A program made the translations under genes and the position numbers. From Aerosticca soli (GTDB taxonomy: Bacteria; Pseudomonadota; Gammaproteobacteria; Xanthomonadales; Rhodanobacteraceae): a stretch of DNA of 64,000 bases. Below are positions 43,248 to 51,480 of this stretch, piece after piece. Within the stretch, counting starts at the first letter, position 1; every line of letters begins with the position of its first letter. The notes beneath the pieces were generated by a model, which had not been told where the DNA came from, ran no database searches, and saw only the letters and a list, made by a program, of their open reading frames with translations. The DNA is taken from the NCBI RefSeq assembly GCF_003967035.1, contig NZ_AP018560.1, positions 2,007,001-2,071,000 of the forward strand, written 5' to 3'.

Positions 43248-43659
43248 ACCCTGCACAAAGATGAGTATGACGTGAACCGGAGACCCGAAAAACTTGCCTC
43301 GCCGGCGGGAGCCGACTAGGCTCGGCCGGCTCAAAGCATGCACCCCCCTTGGCGGGGCAGCTTGATTAGGTTGCCGAACCGAAGGTTTTCTGGATCGGCA
43401 AAGACGCCGGCGCTGGCCGGCATGACAGGACGCATCGCCACCCAAGGTGTGGGATGCCGCGGCCCGCAGGGCCGCATTCGTATCTTCCGCCGGCGCCGGA
43501 TCAGCCGGTGGATGGCCACAATCCCGTGGCAAGTCGTGCGGCCTTGAAGGTTTCTGCCGCACGGAAAATCCAGGTGGAACGGCCTGCCCGCCCGTCCACC
43601 GCAACGGCGCTCCGACCCGCTCGACGGCCGGCGCGTACAGCACGTTGGAGGCAGACAAT
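43248..43659. other. Intergenic region with a REP-like palindrome
   Basis: 412 nt with no supported gene. It contains a palindrome GCCGGC-N4-GCCGGC (43406-43421) embedded in GACGCCGGCGCTGGCCGGCATGACAGG-type sequence, which resembles the short dispersed extragenic palindromes of xanthomonads. A related CCGGCC-N2-GGCCGG followed by a shared CATACC/CATGAC-type flank occurs at 18196-18209. The open frames across it are arginine/proline-rich and look like chance. Confidence 0.5.
43403..43429. repeat. REP-like extragenic palindrome
   Basis: Six-base perfect arms (GCCGGC) with a short loop and a CATGACAG flank. A similar element lies between HiPIP and mtnB (18187-18210). With only two related copies visible, membership of a dispersed family is inference. 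Confidence 0.35.
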
Positions 43660-44094
43660 ATGAAGCTATCTTTGCTGTTGTGGGCAGCGTCCGTGCTCCC
43701 CCAGCCCATTGCCGACCAGGCCTGCCTGGCGGCTACCGTGTATCTGGAGGCCCGCAGCGAAACCACCGTGGGCCAGATGGCCGTGGCCGAAGTCGCCCTG
43801 CGTCGCCGCGAACGCGGCCAATGGGGCGACACCGTCTGCAAGGTGGTGGCCTCACCCCACCAGTTCGCCATCAGCACCACGCCCGGCAATTTCGAGATCG
43901 ACAACCTCGGCGCCTTCCAGAAGGCATGGAAAATTGCCGGCGAATCGATCAGCAATTGGGAACTGCCGGCGCAGGCACGCCGCCTGTATGTTCCGCATGC
44001 CGATCATTTCGCCAGCGTCACCGTGGCACCCGGCTGGCCTTCCAAGCGCGCGGTCACCACGATTGGCGACCATCGCTTCTACGCGGTCAACTAG
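43660..44094 (+). CDS. SleB-like cell wall hydrolase (Hydrolase_2 family)
   Basis: 144 residues with a short hydrophobic N-terminus (MKLSLLLWAASVLPQPIA), possibly a signal peptide. The domain matches the spore cortex-lytic SleB/CwlJ fold: AATVYLEARSE with the catalytic Glu30, GQMAVAEVALRR, VVASPHQFAIS and PSKRAVTTIGDHRFYAVN. In non-sporulating proteobacteria such proteins are predicted lytic transglycosylases acting on peptidoglycan. The ATG at 43660 has GGAGG 8 nt upstream, the best start. Confidence 0.85.
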   Translation: MKLSLLLWAASVLPQPIADQACLAATVYLEARSETTVGQMAVAEVALRRRERGQWGDTVCKVVASPHQFAISTTPGNFEIDNLGAFQKAWKIAGESISNWELPAQARRLYVPHADHFASVTVAPGWPSKRAVTTIGDHRFYAVN

Positions 44095-44125
44095 TCGCGG
44101 CGGCCTTTGTCCCCAGCACGACGAA

Positions 44126-44147
44126 GGCGGATGGCAAGCCATCCGCC
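44126..44147. terminator. Hairpin between convergent genes
   Basis: GGCGGATGGC (44126-44135) and GCCATCCGCC (44138-44147) form a perfect inverted repeat between the wall hydrolase and the convergent lipoprotein gene. The flanks AAGG/CCTT give only a short T-run, so it may act as a bidirectional weak terminator. Confidence 0.5.
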
Positions 44148-44179
44148 CTTACCGGGGAGACGCGGGATATGCCCGCGCT

Positions 44180-44581
44180 TCAGCGCAGGAACACCCTGCC
44201 GCCGCGCACCTCGACGCGCTCGCCCTCATGCACCTGGGGATCCTCACGCTGGGTCACCGTGGCATAGAGCTTGTCGTCGCGTTCGATCACGACCTGCCAT
44301 ACGGATGGATCACCCCGCGCCGCGTCCGAGGCCTGCGAAGCCGCCGGAGCGGGACCGATGTCGGCGGCCGGAATACCGCGCATCGCGCGCAGATCGCCGG
44401 ACATCGCCAGCGTCTGTACGCTGCGGACCGTGCCGCAAGTGGCGCAATCATCCACTGGACTGCGATGCACGACCGGGGGATAGCCGGTGCGGTAGTACGG
44501 CGCGCCATGACATCCGGCAAGCGCCAGGAGCCCGGCCATGGCGCATGCCCGACCCACCGACGAGGCAGAAGCTCTGAGCAT
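44180..44581 (-). CDS. Small putative lipoprotein, unrecognised
   Basis: 133 residues. Lipobox LALAGC with Cys24, then a tyrosine/proline-rich stretch and a CATCG pair of cysteines. The C-terminal 45 residues (VWQVVIERDDKLYATVTQ, ending EGERVEVRGGRVFLR) resemble the C-terminal module of the neighbouring glycine-zipper lipoprotein. It starts 12 nt after that gene, so the two are probably co-transcribed. Function unknown; an outer-membrane or periplasmic location is likely. Confidence 0.7.
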   Translation of the reverse strand: MLRASASSVGRACAMAGLLALAGCHGAPYYRTGYPPVVHRSPVDDCATCGTVRSVQTLAMSGDLRAMRGIPAADIGPAPAASQASDAARGDPSVWQVVIERDDKLYATVTQREDPQVHEGERVEVRGGRVFLR

Positions 44582-44593
44582 CGCTGTTCTCCT

Positions 44594-45166
44594 TCAGTGC
44601 GCGTCGGAAACGGCGACGACGCCTTCCTGGATCTCGACCCGGTCGCCCGGATCATGATCCATGCGTACGGTACGGGTCACACCGTTGTATTCATAGCGGA
44701 CGTCGTAGCCGACGATCTGGGTGGTCGATTCGGTCACCGTCTCGCAGCGCTTGCGCGTGGTCGTGCTCACCGTGCCATGCTGGTTGCCCTCCTGGATTTT
44801 CTTGCCCGCATAGCCGCCACCGACGGCGCCGGCGACGGTGGCCAGGGTCCGACCGCTGCCGCCGCCGATCTGATGGCCGAGAACACCGCCGACCACGGCA
44901 CCGATGGCGGTACCGGCGATCTGGTGCTGGTCACTCGGCGGCTCGACATGCCGGACGACCTCGTCGTGGCAGACCTCATGCGGCTTATGGATCGTTTCGC
45001 GGACCGGCTCGACGCTGACCACCTTGGCGTACTTGGGACCGGCCGCCTCGGCGGCCGCCGAGGCTGTGCCCGGGTCGGCACTGGCATCGCGATTGCAAGC
45101 AGCCAGCCCCAGGACGCAGCTGCCGGCCATACCCAGACTCAACACGCGGAGCATTACCTTGTTCAT
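44594..45166 (-). CDS. Glycine-zipper 2TM domain lipoprotein
   Basis: 190 residues. Lipoprotein signal with lipobox GLAAC (Cys24). A glycine-zipper hairpin spans about residues 82-116 (IAGTAIGAVVGGVLGHQIG, then TVAGAVGGGYAGKKIQ), as in SlyB/17-kDa surface antigen proteins. A Cys pair (CHDEVVRHVE and KRCETV) flanks it. The C-terminal part, YEYNGVTRTVRMDHDPGDRVEI, is a conserved module in this family. A structural outer-membrane lipoprotein or stress protein is likely. Confidence 0.82.
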   Translation of the reverse strand: MNKVMLRVLSLGMAGSCVLGLAACNRDASADPGTASAAAEAAGPKYAKVVSVEPVRETIHKPHEVCHDEVVRHVEPPSDQHQIAGTAIGAVVGGVLGHQIGGGSGRTLATVAGAVGGGYAGKKIQEGNQHGTVSTTTRKRCETVTESTTQIVGYDVRYEYNGVTRTVRMDHDPGDRVEIQEGVVAVSDAH

Positions 45167-45281
45167 GACCGCCTCCTTGAAATGCCTAAGGCACCAGGCT
45201 TGGGTGCCCGCAAATTGTGAAAGTTCCGGCTGAATGCCGCAGCAATGATGTTATTCCTGAAAAAATCAAGGCCGCGTCGCC

Positions 45282-46106
45282 GTGCATAGCACCCCGCTCA
45301 TCGATACCCATGTCCATCTGGACGATGACGCCTTCGATCCGGACCGTGACGAGGTCATCGCGCGCGCCCTGCACGCGGGCGTCGAGGCCTTCATCGTGCC
45401 GGCCGTCGAGCGGCGGCACTGGCCGCGCATCGCCGGTCTATGCGCCGCGCGACGGGGCGTTTTTGCCGCCTATGGCATCCATCCGCTGTCCGTCGCGACA
45501 CACGACGCGCAAGATCTCTCGGCCCTGGAAAGCTGGCTGCAGAATCACGCGGCCGTGGCGATCGGCGAAATCGGCCTCGACGGTTTCCATGCCGAGAGCG
45601 ACCTCGATCGGCAGCGGGTTTTCTTCCATGCCCAGCTGCAGATCGCCCGCCGCTGGGCGTTGCCGGTCATCGTGCATGGCCGGCGCGCCTTCGAGGAAAT
45701 CGTGCGGACCCTGCGCGGCATGCCGGGACTGCGTGGCGTGGTGCACAGTTTTTCCGGCAGTCCCGAGCAGGCCCGGCAGCTGTGGGAGCGGGGGTTTTAC
45801 ATAGGCATCGGCGGGCCACTGACCTACCCGCGGGCCCACCGGCTGCGTCGCCTGGTGGCGCAGATGCCGCTGGAATACCTGTTGCTGGAAAGCGACGCGC
45901 CCGATCAACCACCCGTCTCGCGCCGCGGCGAGCGCAACGAGCCTGCCTGCGTGGCGGAAGTGATCGCCTGTGTCGCCGAACTGCGCGGCGAGCCCGTCGA
46001 GACCATCGCCGCCGCCTGCCTGGACAACGCCCGCCGCCTGTTCGGCCCGGCCCTGACCGCGGATAGCCCGGCTTTTGCTGCGCCTTTCCCGCGCAGCAAA
46101 CCTTGA
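45282..46106 (+). CDS. TatD family metal-dependent hydrolase
   Basis: TIM-barrel amidohydrolase; TatD relatives are 3'-5' DNA exonucleases. 274 residues from GTG. Metal ligands are recognisable: DTHVHLD (His-x-His), EIGLDGF (Glu), VIVHGRRAFEE (His), GVVHSFSGS (His) and LLLESDAPDQP (Asp). PVSRRGERNEPA follows, typical of TatD/YcfH/YjjV. The weak AAGG upstream leaves the GTG start moderately uncertain. It ends 38 nt before phaR. Confidence 0.88.
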   Translation: MHSTPLIDTHVHLDDDAFDPDRDEVIARALHAGVEAFIVPAVERRHWPRIAGLCAARRGVFAAYGIHPLSVATHDAQDLSALESWLQNHAAVAIGEIGLDGFHAESDLDRQRVFFHAQLQIARRWALPVIVHGRRAFEEIVRTLRGMPGLRGVVHSFSGSPEQARQLWERGFYIGIGGPLTYPRAHRLRRLVAQMPLEYLLLESDAPDQPPVSRRGERNEPACVAEVIACVAELRGEPVETIAAACLDNARRLFGPALTADSPAFAAPFPRSKP

Positions 46107-46131
46107 GCTGGCGTCCTTCGCGCGCTTCTGC

Positions 46132-46147
46132 TAGTTTTTTGCGCATG
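46132..46147 (+). promoter_or_regulatory. Predicted -10 box for a leaderless phaR transcript
   Basis: TAGTTT (46132-46137), 7 nt, then the ATG at 46145, with no Shine-Dalgarno sequence. No good -35 at 17 nt. Confidence 0.3.
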
Positions 46148-46645
46148 GCACAACAACCCAAAAACACCCTGCGCATCATCAAGAAATACCCCAACCGGCG
46201 CCTGTACGACACCGAGATCTCCAGCTACATCACCCTGGAGGAGGTGCGTCAACTGGTGCTGGACGGCGAGTCTTTCGAAGTCCGCGATGCCAAGAGCGGC
46301 GAGGACCTGACCCGTTCGGTCCTGCTGCAGATCATTTCCGAGCACGAGGAGAAAGGGCAGCCGATGCTCTCTCCGCAGCTGCTCAGTCAGATCATCCGCT
46401 TCTACGGCGATTCGCTGCAGGGCTTCATGGGGCCGTACTTGGAGCGCAGCCTGCAGGTCTTTCTCGATCAGCAGCAGCAGTTCCGCAGCCAGCTCAACAG
46501 CCTGATGGGGCAGACGCCCTGGACCATGCTCAACGAGCTGACCGAGCGCAATCTCGACCTGTGGAAATCGATGCAGCGCGGCTTCATCGACGTAGCGACC
46601 GCTCACCAGCCCCCGCCCAGCGGCAAGAGTGGCCGCAAGCCCTGA
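46145..46645 (+). CDS. phaR: Polyhydroxyalkanoate synthesis repressor PhaR
   Basis: 166 residues. The N-terminal PHB/PHA accumulation regulator DNA-binding domain is unmistakable: RIIKKYPNRRLYDTEISSYI, then TLEEVRQLVLDGESFEV. It is followed by the PHB_acc domain (SVLLQIISEHEEKG, then PMLSPQLLSQIIRFYG). PhaR senses PHB granules and controls phasin genes. An acetoacetyl-CoA reductase at the window's left edge shows the pathway exists here. Confidence 0.92.
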   Translation: MAQQPKNTLRIIKKYPNRRLYDTEISSYITLEEVRQLVLDGESFEVRDAKSGEDLTRSVLLQIISEHEEKGQPMLSPQLLSQIIRFYGDSLQGFMGPYLERSLQVFLDQQQQFRSQLNSLMGQTPWTMLNELTERNLDLWKSMQRGFIDVATAHQPPPSGKSGRKP

Positions 46646-46675
46646 CATGCCGGCACCGGCTGCATCGCGCGGCCG

Positions 46676-48049
46676 ATGAAGCGTCGCCCCGCCTTCACCG
46701 TGATCGGCGCCGGCCTGGTCGGTGCCCTGCTCGCCCGCTTGCTGGCCTTGCGCGGCCTGGCCGTCGAGGTCTTCGAAAAACGTCCTGATCCGCGGCTGGA
46801 TGGGTTCACCGGCGGACGCTCGATCAATCTTGCCCTGGCCGAGCGCGGCCTTAAGGCCCTGCGCACTGCCGGTCTAGCCGAAAGCGCACTCGCCCAGGCC
46901 GTGATGATGCGCGGCCGGATGATCCATGCCGGCGCGGGGAACGCCGAACTGCACCGCTATGGCGTGGACGACCGGGAGGTGCTCTGGTCCCTGTCCAGGG
47001 CGGCGTTGAACCGCCTGCTGATCGACGCTGCCGAAGCCGCCGGCGCACGCTTCCATTTCGGTCAGGCCCTGGTAGGCGTGGATTTCTCCCGCCGCCGGCT
47101 ACGTCTGGCCGACGGCCGCGGCATCGCGCGTGAAGTCGAGGCCGGCGTATGGCTGGGCGCCGACGGCGCCGGCTCGGCCCTGCGGGCGGCCATGGCCGAG
47201 GTCACCCCGCTCGGCGAACACATCGAGCCGCTGGATCACGGTTACAAGGAGCTCACGATTGCGCCACGCCATCCAGGGCCGGGCGGCCGGGACGGCGAGC
47301 GCTTTGCCTTGGAGCCCCACGCACTGCACATCTGGCCGCGCGGCGGCTACATGTGCATTGCCCTGCCCAATGCCGACGGCAGCTTCACCGTCACCCTGTT
47401 CTTGCCGCTGACCGGTGAGGGGGCGAGCTTCGCGCGGCTGGCCGATCCGGCGGCGGCCGAAGCCTTCTTCGCCGCCGATTTTCCCGATCTGCTGCCGCTG
47501 ATTCCGCGCTTTGCCACGGATTACGCGGCCCACCCGGTCGGCCGGCTGGCCACGCTGCGTCTCGCGCACTGGCATCTCGACGACCGCGCCGTGCTGCTCG
47601 GCGATGCGGCCCACGCCATCGTGCCCTTCCACGGCCAGGGCATGAATTGCGGCTTCGAAGACGCCCTGCTGCTGTCCGACCTGCTTGCCGACACCGCGCC
47701 GGCCACGGCCTTCGCCGAGTTCCAGCGCCTGCGCCAACCGCAGGCCGACGCCATCGCGCGCATGGCCTTGGAAAACTATCGGGAAATGCGCGATGGCGTG
47801 GTCGATCCGCATTACCTCGCGCGCCGTGCCTTGGGGTTGCGTCTGGCCGAACGCGCGCCGCGGCACTTCATGTCCCGCTACCGCATGGTGAGCTTCACCT
47901 GCCTGCCCTACGCCTATGCGCTGACCCGCGGCGCGGCCCAGGACGCCCTGCTCGACGCGCTGCTGGCCGAAGCCGGCGGCGACGCGGCGCGAGTCGATCT
48001 GGATCACGCCGCCGGCCGGCTGCAGGCCATGCTTCCACCCTTGCCGTGA
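46676..48049 (+). CDS. kmo: Kynurenine 3-monooxygenase
   Basis: FAD-dependent hydroxylase making 3-hydroxykynurenine, on the eukaryote-like route from tryptophan to quinolinate/NAD. 457 residues. FAD GxGxxG in VIGAGLVGALLA, RSINLALAERGL (KMO-specific), GADGAGSALR (second dinucleotide motif) and LLGDAAHAIVPFHGQGMNCGFEDA. The C-terminal hydrophobic segment expected in KMO is modest. It is 30 nt from phaR and 7 nt before the DUF3293 gene. Confidence 0.93.
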   Translation: MKRRPAFTVIGAGLVGALLARLLALRGLAVEVFEKRPDPRLDGFTGGRSINLALAERGLKALRTAGLAESALAQAVMMRGRMIHAGAGNAELHRYGVDDREVLWSLSRAALNRLLIDAAEAAGARFHFGQALVGVDFSRRRLRLADGRGIAREVEAGVWLGADGAGSALRAAMAEVTPLGEHIEPLDHGYKELTIAPRHPGPGGRDGERFALEPHALHIWPRGGYMCIALPNADGSFTVTLFLPLTGEGASFARLADPAAAEAFFAADFPDLLPLIPRFATDYAAHPVGRLATLRLAHWHLDDRAVLLGDAAHAIVPFHGQGMNCGFEDALLLSDLLADTAPATAFAEFQRLRQPQADAIARMALENYREMRDGVVDPHYLARRALGLRLAERAPRHFMSRYRMVSFTCLPYAYALTRGAAQDALLDALLAEAGGDAARVDLDHAAGRLQAMLPPLP

Positions 48050-48056
48050 GCCCACG

Positions 48057-48464
48057 ATGGACCCTGGACTCGACGCCGCCTTTCGCCGCTCGCGTTACCT
48101 CGTGTGGCTGACGCCCGCCACCTGGTTCCGGTTCACGGTGGACCAGCCGCCGCCGGCCGGGCTCGCCCATGCGATCGCGGGGGCGCCCTGGGCACACGTC
48201 ACCGCCTGCAACCCGCAGTCGCGCCCGACTTCCGACGCAGCCAATCTTGCCGCCCAGCAGGCGCTCTATGCCGCCCTGCGTGCGCTGCCGGCCACGCGGG
48301 ACATCCATCCGGCCATCGGCCTGGGGCCGGAAGGCTGGCACGAACCCAGCCTGTTCGTGGTGGGGCCGGAGACCGCCGAGCTCGACCGGCTCATGCGCCG
48401 TTTCGGCCAGCTCGCTTACCTGCATGGGCGGGGTGAATGGCCCGTCAAACTGCGCTGGCTGTGA
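48057..48464 (+). CDS. DUF3293 family protein
   Basis: 135 residues, cytoplasmic by sequence. Recognised by the pattern VTACNPQSRPTS followed by AANLAAQQALYAALRAL, GLGPEGWHEPSLFVVG and RRFGQLAYLHGRG. The function of the family is unknown. It begins 7 nt after kmo, so the two are likely co-transcribed, but there is no evidence of a kynurenine role. Confidence 0.75.
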   Translation: MDPGLDAAFRRSRYLVWLTPATWFRFTVDQPPPAGLAHAIAGAPWAHVTACNPQSRPTSDAANLAAQQALYAALRALPATRDIHPAIGLGPEGWHEPSLFVVGPETAELDRLMRRFGQLAYLHGRGEWPVKLRWL

Positions 48465-48484
48465 TTGCCCACAGGGGCGACTGG

Positions 48485-48610
48485 TGTGTTAAAACTTAAT
48501 TTGGTTTTGATGCACGCACGATTACAAATTTCAGCCGTCGGTCGACGGGATGACCGATTTTTTGAAAGCATGCCGACACGTTCATGGAGTAAAATCAGCA
48601 GGTTTGCTGT
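48485..48610 (+). promoter_or_regulatory. AT-rich upstream region of the kinase-like gene
   Basis: A locally AT-rich stretch (TTAAAACTTAATTTGG, later TTTTTTGAAA and GGAGTAAAATC) in an otherwise GC-rich region. A TAAAAT -10-like box lies at 48590-48595; the nearest TTGAAA is 22 nt upstream, too far for a normal spacer. It may be a promoter or the edge of acquired DNA. Confidence 0.35.
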
Positions 48611-48627
48611 GCAACTTCAGAGCCGGC

Positions 48628-49417
48628 GTGCCTTCATCCTTAGAGCCTTCCCCAAAACGCCAGCCGGTGCGCGTCATCGCCATCGTCGGCAGCGACGGTG
48701 CCGGCAAGTCGACGCTGGCCGCCCGTCTCGTCGCCGAGCTGCGCCGGCAGGGGCTGGTCGAGCAGCTCTATCTCGGCCAATCCTCCGGCCGCATCGCCGA
48801 CTGGATCGCCACGCTGCCGCTGGTCGGCCGGCCGCTGGACCGCTATCTGCGGCGCAAGTCCGAGGAGGTCCATGCACGCAAGTCCGCGCCGCCCGGAACC
48901 GCCGCCGCCGTGGTCATCTACCTGCTTTCGCGCTGGCGCGCACCCATTCCGCCGCCTGTTGCGCAAGTGCCGGCGCGGCGTGCTCATCGTCACCGACCGC
49001 TATCCGCAAGCCGAGGTGCCGGGCTTCCGCTTCGACGGCCCGCAACTGGCCAAGACCCCTGGCGGCAACGGGCTGGTGCGCCGGCTGGCCGCCAGCGAGT
49101 TGCGGCTCTATCAGTGGATGGCGGCGCACGTGCCCTTGCTGGTGATCCGCCTCGACATCGACGAGGCCACCGCGCACGCGCGCAAGCCCGATCACGGCCT
49201 GGACGAATTGCGCGACAAGATCGCGGTCATGCGGCGATTGCGCTACAACGGCGCCACGATCGTCGACATCGATGCGCGCCGGCCCTATCCCGAAGTGCTG
49301 GCCCAGGCGTTGGCCGCGATCGATGGTGCGCTCGCTTCCCCGCAAACCGGTCCCGCGAGCGCCGTCGCGTCTGCGCAACGGCGGGCCGACCAGACGCCTC
49401 CACCGGACAGGATCTAG
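48628..49417 (+). pseudogene. Thymidylate-kinase-like P-loop protein, frameshifted
   Basis: Two frames together encode one protein. The first carries IAIVGSDGAGKSTLAARL (P-loop) and runs to LLSRWR; the second continues HPFRRLLRKCRRGVLIV, then TDRYPQAEVPGFRFDGPQL (the DRY-type motif of dTMP kinases), ending at 49417. The break lies in a GCGCGC run near 48934-48943; a 2-nt loss or 1-nt gain would explain it. The start is uncertain: ATG 48550, GTG 48628 or GTG 48667. A true mutation or a sequencing error are both possible. The unshifted frame stays open into ccmA. Substrate unknown. Confidence 0.65.
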
Positions 49418-49423
49418 CACCCC

Positions 49424-50167
49424 GTGGCCAACCCCGACCAAGCCCCGCTGTGGCGTCGCCTGCTGATCAAGGGCGGCAAGCACTTCCTGCGCTGGAATGG
49501 ACGCTTCCAGGCCCGGCATTCGCGGATTCCGACGACGCCGGTGATCGACAACCACTACTTCGACTGGGTGCCGCGTCTGGAAGGCGCCTGGCGCGAGATC
49601 CGCGCGGAACTGGACCACCTGCTCGAGCATCCGGAGGAACTCCCCGCGTTCCACCAGATCTCGCCGGACCAGAAGCGCATCTCCAAGGGCGACAACTGGA
49701 AGACCTTCGGCTTCTACGTCTACGGCAAGCGCGTGGACCACAACTGCGCGCTGTGTCCGCGCACCGCCGCCGTGCTGGACACGCTGCCCGGCATGCGCAG
49801 CGCGATGTTCTCCATCCTCAAGCCGCACTATCACATCGCCCCGCACAAGGGACCGACCCGCGCGGTGATCCGCGCGCATCTCGGGCTCAAGGTGCCGGCG
49901 GACTGGCGCAACGTGTGGATTCGCGTCGACGATCAGATCCTGCACTGGCACGAGGGCAAGGTGATCCTGTTCGACGACAGCTACGAGCACGAGGTGCGCA
50001 ACGACACCGACGAGCTGCGCGCGGTGCTGTTCATCGACATCGACCGGCCGATGGACCGGATCGGGACACTGTTCAACCGTGCCCTGCTGCGCGTCATCCA
50101 GATGAGCCCGTACGTGCGTCAGCCACTCAGGAACCTTGCGCAATGGCACCGGGAGCACCGGCTATGA
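49424..50167 (+). CDS. LpxO-like aspartyl/asparaginyl beta-hydroxylase
   Basis: 247 residues, Fe(II)/2-oxoglutarate-dependent oxygenase family (Asp_Arg_Hydrox). Motifs: SKGDNWKTFGFYVYG, CPRTAAVLDTLPGMRSAMFS, HIAPHKGPTRAVIRAHLGL (iron-ligand His and 2OG-binding region) and FDDSYEHEVRNDTDELRAVLF (second iron His). LpxO hydroxylates the 2-position of a lipid A acyl chain. No transmembrane helix is obvious, unlike some LpxO. GTG start; the stop overlaps the ccmA ATG by 4 nt. Confidence 0.8.
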   Translation: MANPDQAPLWRRLLIKGGKHFLRWNGRFQARHSRIPTTPVIDNHYFDWVPRLEGAWREIRAELDHLLEHPEELPAFHQISPDQKRISKGDNWKTFGFYVYGKRVDHNCALCPRTAAVLDTLPGMRSAMFSILKPHYHIAPHKGPTRAVIRAHLGLKVPADWRNVWIRVDDQILHWHEGKVILFDDSYEHEVRNDTDELRAVLFIDIDRPMDRIGTLFNRALLRVIQMSPYVRQPLRNLAQWHREHRL

Positions 50168-50796
50168 GCGCTCCCGCCCCGCCCGCACTGCTGGAAGCGC
50201 GCGCGCTGTCTTTCCTGCGCGCCGACGAGCCCGTGTTCGGGCCGCTCGACTTCCGTCTCGAGGAGGGCGAGCTCGCGCTGGTGGAAGGCGACAACGGCAG
50301 TGGCAAGACCACATTGCTGCGCCTGCTCGCCGGCCTGCTGCACGTGGATGCCGGCGCGCTGTACTGGCGCGGCGCGCCGTGGCGGCGCGAGGACAACGCC
50401 GGCGAGGTCCTGCTGCTCGGCCATCAGCTGGGCCTCAAGGGCGATCTCAGCCCGCGCGAAAACCTCGCCGTCGCCGCCGGCCTGCATGGCACGCGGAGCG
50501 GCCTAGACATCGACGGCGTGCTGGACGAGGTGGGCCTCGCCGGCTATGAGGACGAACCGGTGCGGCGGCTTTCCGCCGGCCAGAAAAAGCGCGCCGCGCT
50601 CGCCCGCCTGCTGCTCCTGCCCGGCACGCTGTGGCTGCTGGACGAGCCCTACGCCAACCTGGACCGGGCCGGCATCGCGCTGGTCAACCGCCTGCTGGAG
50701 CGGCACGTCGAGGCCGGCGGCAGCGCGCTGGTGACCAGCCACGGCGCGGTCAGCTTCCACGGCGGGCAGCCGCGGCGGATCCGTCTGCACGCATGA
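50164..50796 (+). CDS. ccmA: Cytochrome c maturation ATP-binding protein CcmA
   Basis: ATPase of the CcmABCD complex that drives release of holo-CcmE. 210 residues. Walker A EGDNGSGKTTLLRLLAG, signature LSAGQKKRAALARLLL (the Ccm-type LSAGQ variant) and Walker B LWLLDEPYANLD. ATG at 50164 overlaps the LpxO-like gene; the stop overlaps ccmB by 4 nt. Confidence 0.93.
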   Translation: MSAPAPPALLEARALSFLRADEPVFGPLDFRLEEGELALVEGDNGSGKTTLLRLLAGLLHVDAGALYWRGAPWRREDNAGEVLLLGHQLGLKGDLSPRENLAVAAGLHGTRSGLDIDGVLDEVGLAGYEDEPVRRLSAGQKKRAALARLLLLPGTLWLLDEPYANLDRAGIALVNRLLERHVEAGGSALVTSHGAVSFHGGQPRRIRLHA

Positions 50797-51476
50797 ATGC
50801 GCCCCTTGCCCACGCCTGCGCCGCCGTGCTGCGTCGCGACCTGCTGCTGGCCTGGCGGCGGCGCGGCGACATCGCCATGCCGGTGCTGTATGCGCTCATC
50901 GTCGCCACGCTGTTTCCCTTCGCGCTCGGTCCGGACGAGCCGCTGTTGCGCCGGATCGCCGGCGGCGTGGTGCTGGTGACCGTGCTGCTGGCCATGCTGC
51001 TCGCACTCGACGCGATGTTCCGCAGCGACCTCGAGGACGGCTCGCTGGAGCAGCTGGTGCTGGCACCGCAGCCGCTGGCGCCGCTGCTGGGCATGAAGAT
51101 CCTCGCCCACTGGATGACCACCGCACTGCCGCTGATCGTGGTGGCGCCGCTGTTGGCGGGCATGCTGCACCTGCCGGGCGCGGTGCTGCCGACCCTGCTG
51201 CTGGCGCTGCTGCTGGCGACACCGCTGATCAGCCTGCTCGGCGCGGTGCTGGTCGCGCTGACGGCCGGCACCCGGCGCTCTGGTATGCTGCTGGCGCTGA
51301 TGCTGCTGCCGCTCGGCGTGCCGGTGGTGATCTTCGCCGCCGGCGCCGTGGCCGCCGCGCAGCAAGGGCTGCCGTGGGCCGCGCCGGTCGCCTGGCTCGG
51401 CGCCGGCCTCGCCCTGGCACTGGTCCTGGCTCCGCTGGCTTGCGCTGCCGCCCTCCGTATCGCGCTGGACGCTTGA
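50793..51476 (+). CDS. ccmB: Haem exporter permease CcmB
   Basis: 227 residues, six predicted transmembrane helices. Conserved N-terminal RRDLLLAWRRRGDIAMPVLY and FRSDLEDGSLEQLVLAPQPL cytoplasmic loop, both typical of CcmB. Forms the membrane part of the ABC complex with CcmA and CcmC. Start overlaps ccmA; followed by ccmC after 4 nt. Confidence 0.93.
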   Translation: MNAPLAHACAAVLRRDLLLAWRRRGDIAMPVLYALIVATLFPFALGPDEPLLRRIAGGVVLVTVLLAMLLALDAMFRSDLEDGSLEQLVLAPQPLAPLLGMKILAHWMTTALPLIVVAPLLAGMLHLPGAVLPTLLLALLLATPLISLLGAVLVALTAGTRRSGMLLALMLLPLGVPVVIFAAGAVAAAQQGLPWAAPVAWLGAGLALALVLAPLACAAALRIALDA

Positions 51477-51480
51477 CGAC

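Noticed and set aside
43331-43519. Small minus-strand frame containing VMPASAGVFADPE
   Set aside because: The peptide comes from the REP-like palindrome and its flanks; no Shine-Dalgarno sequence and no conserved domain.
48550-50796. 748-codon plus-strand frame that would fuse the kinase N-terminus to CcmA
   Set aside because: The middle reads the kinase C-terminus and the LpxO-like gene out of frame; both have clear homology in other frames. Treated as a by-product of the frameshift.
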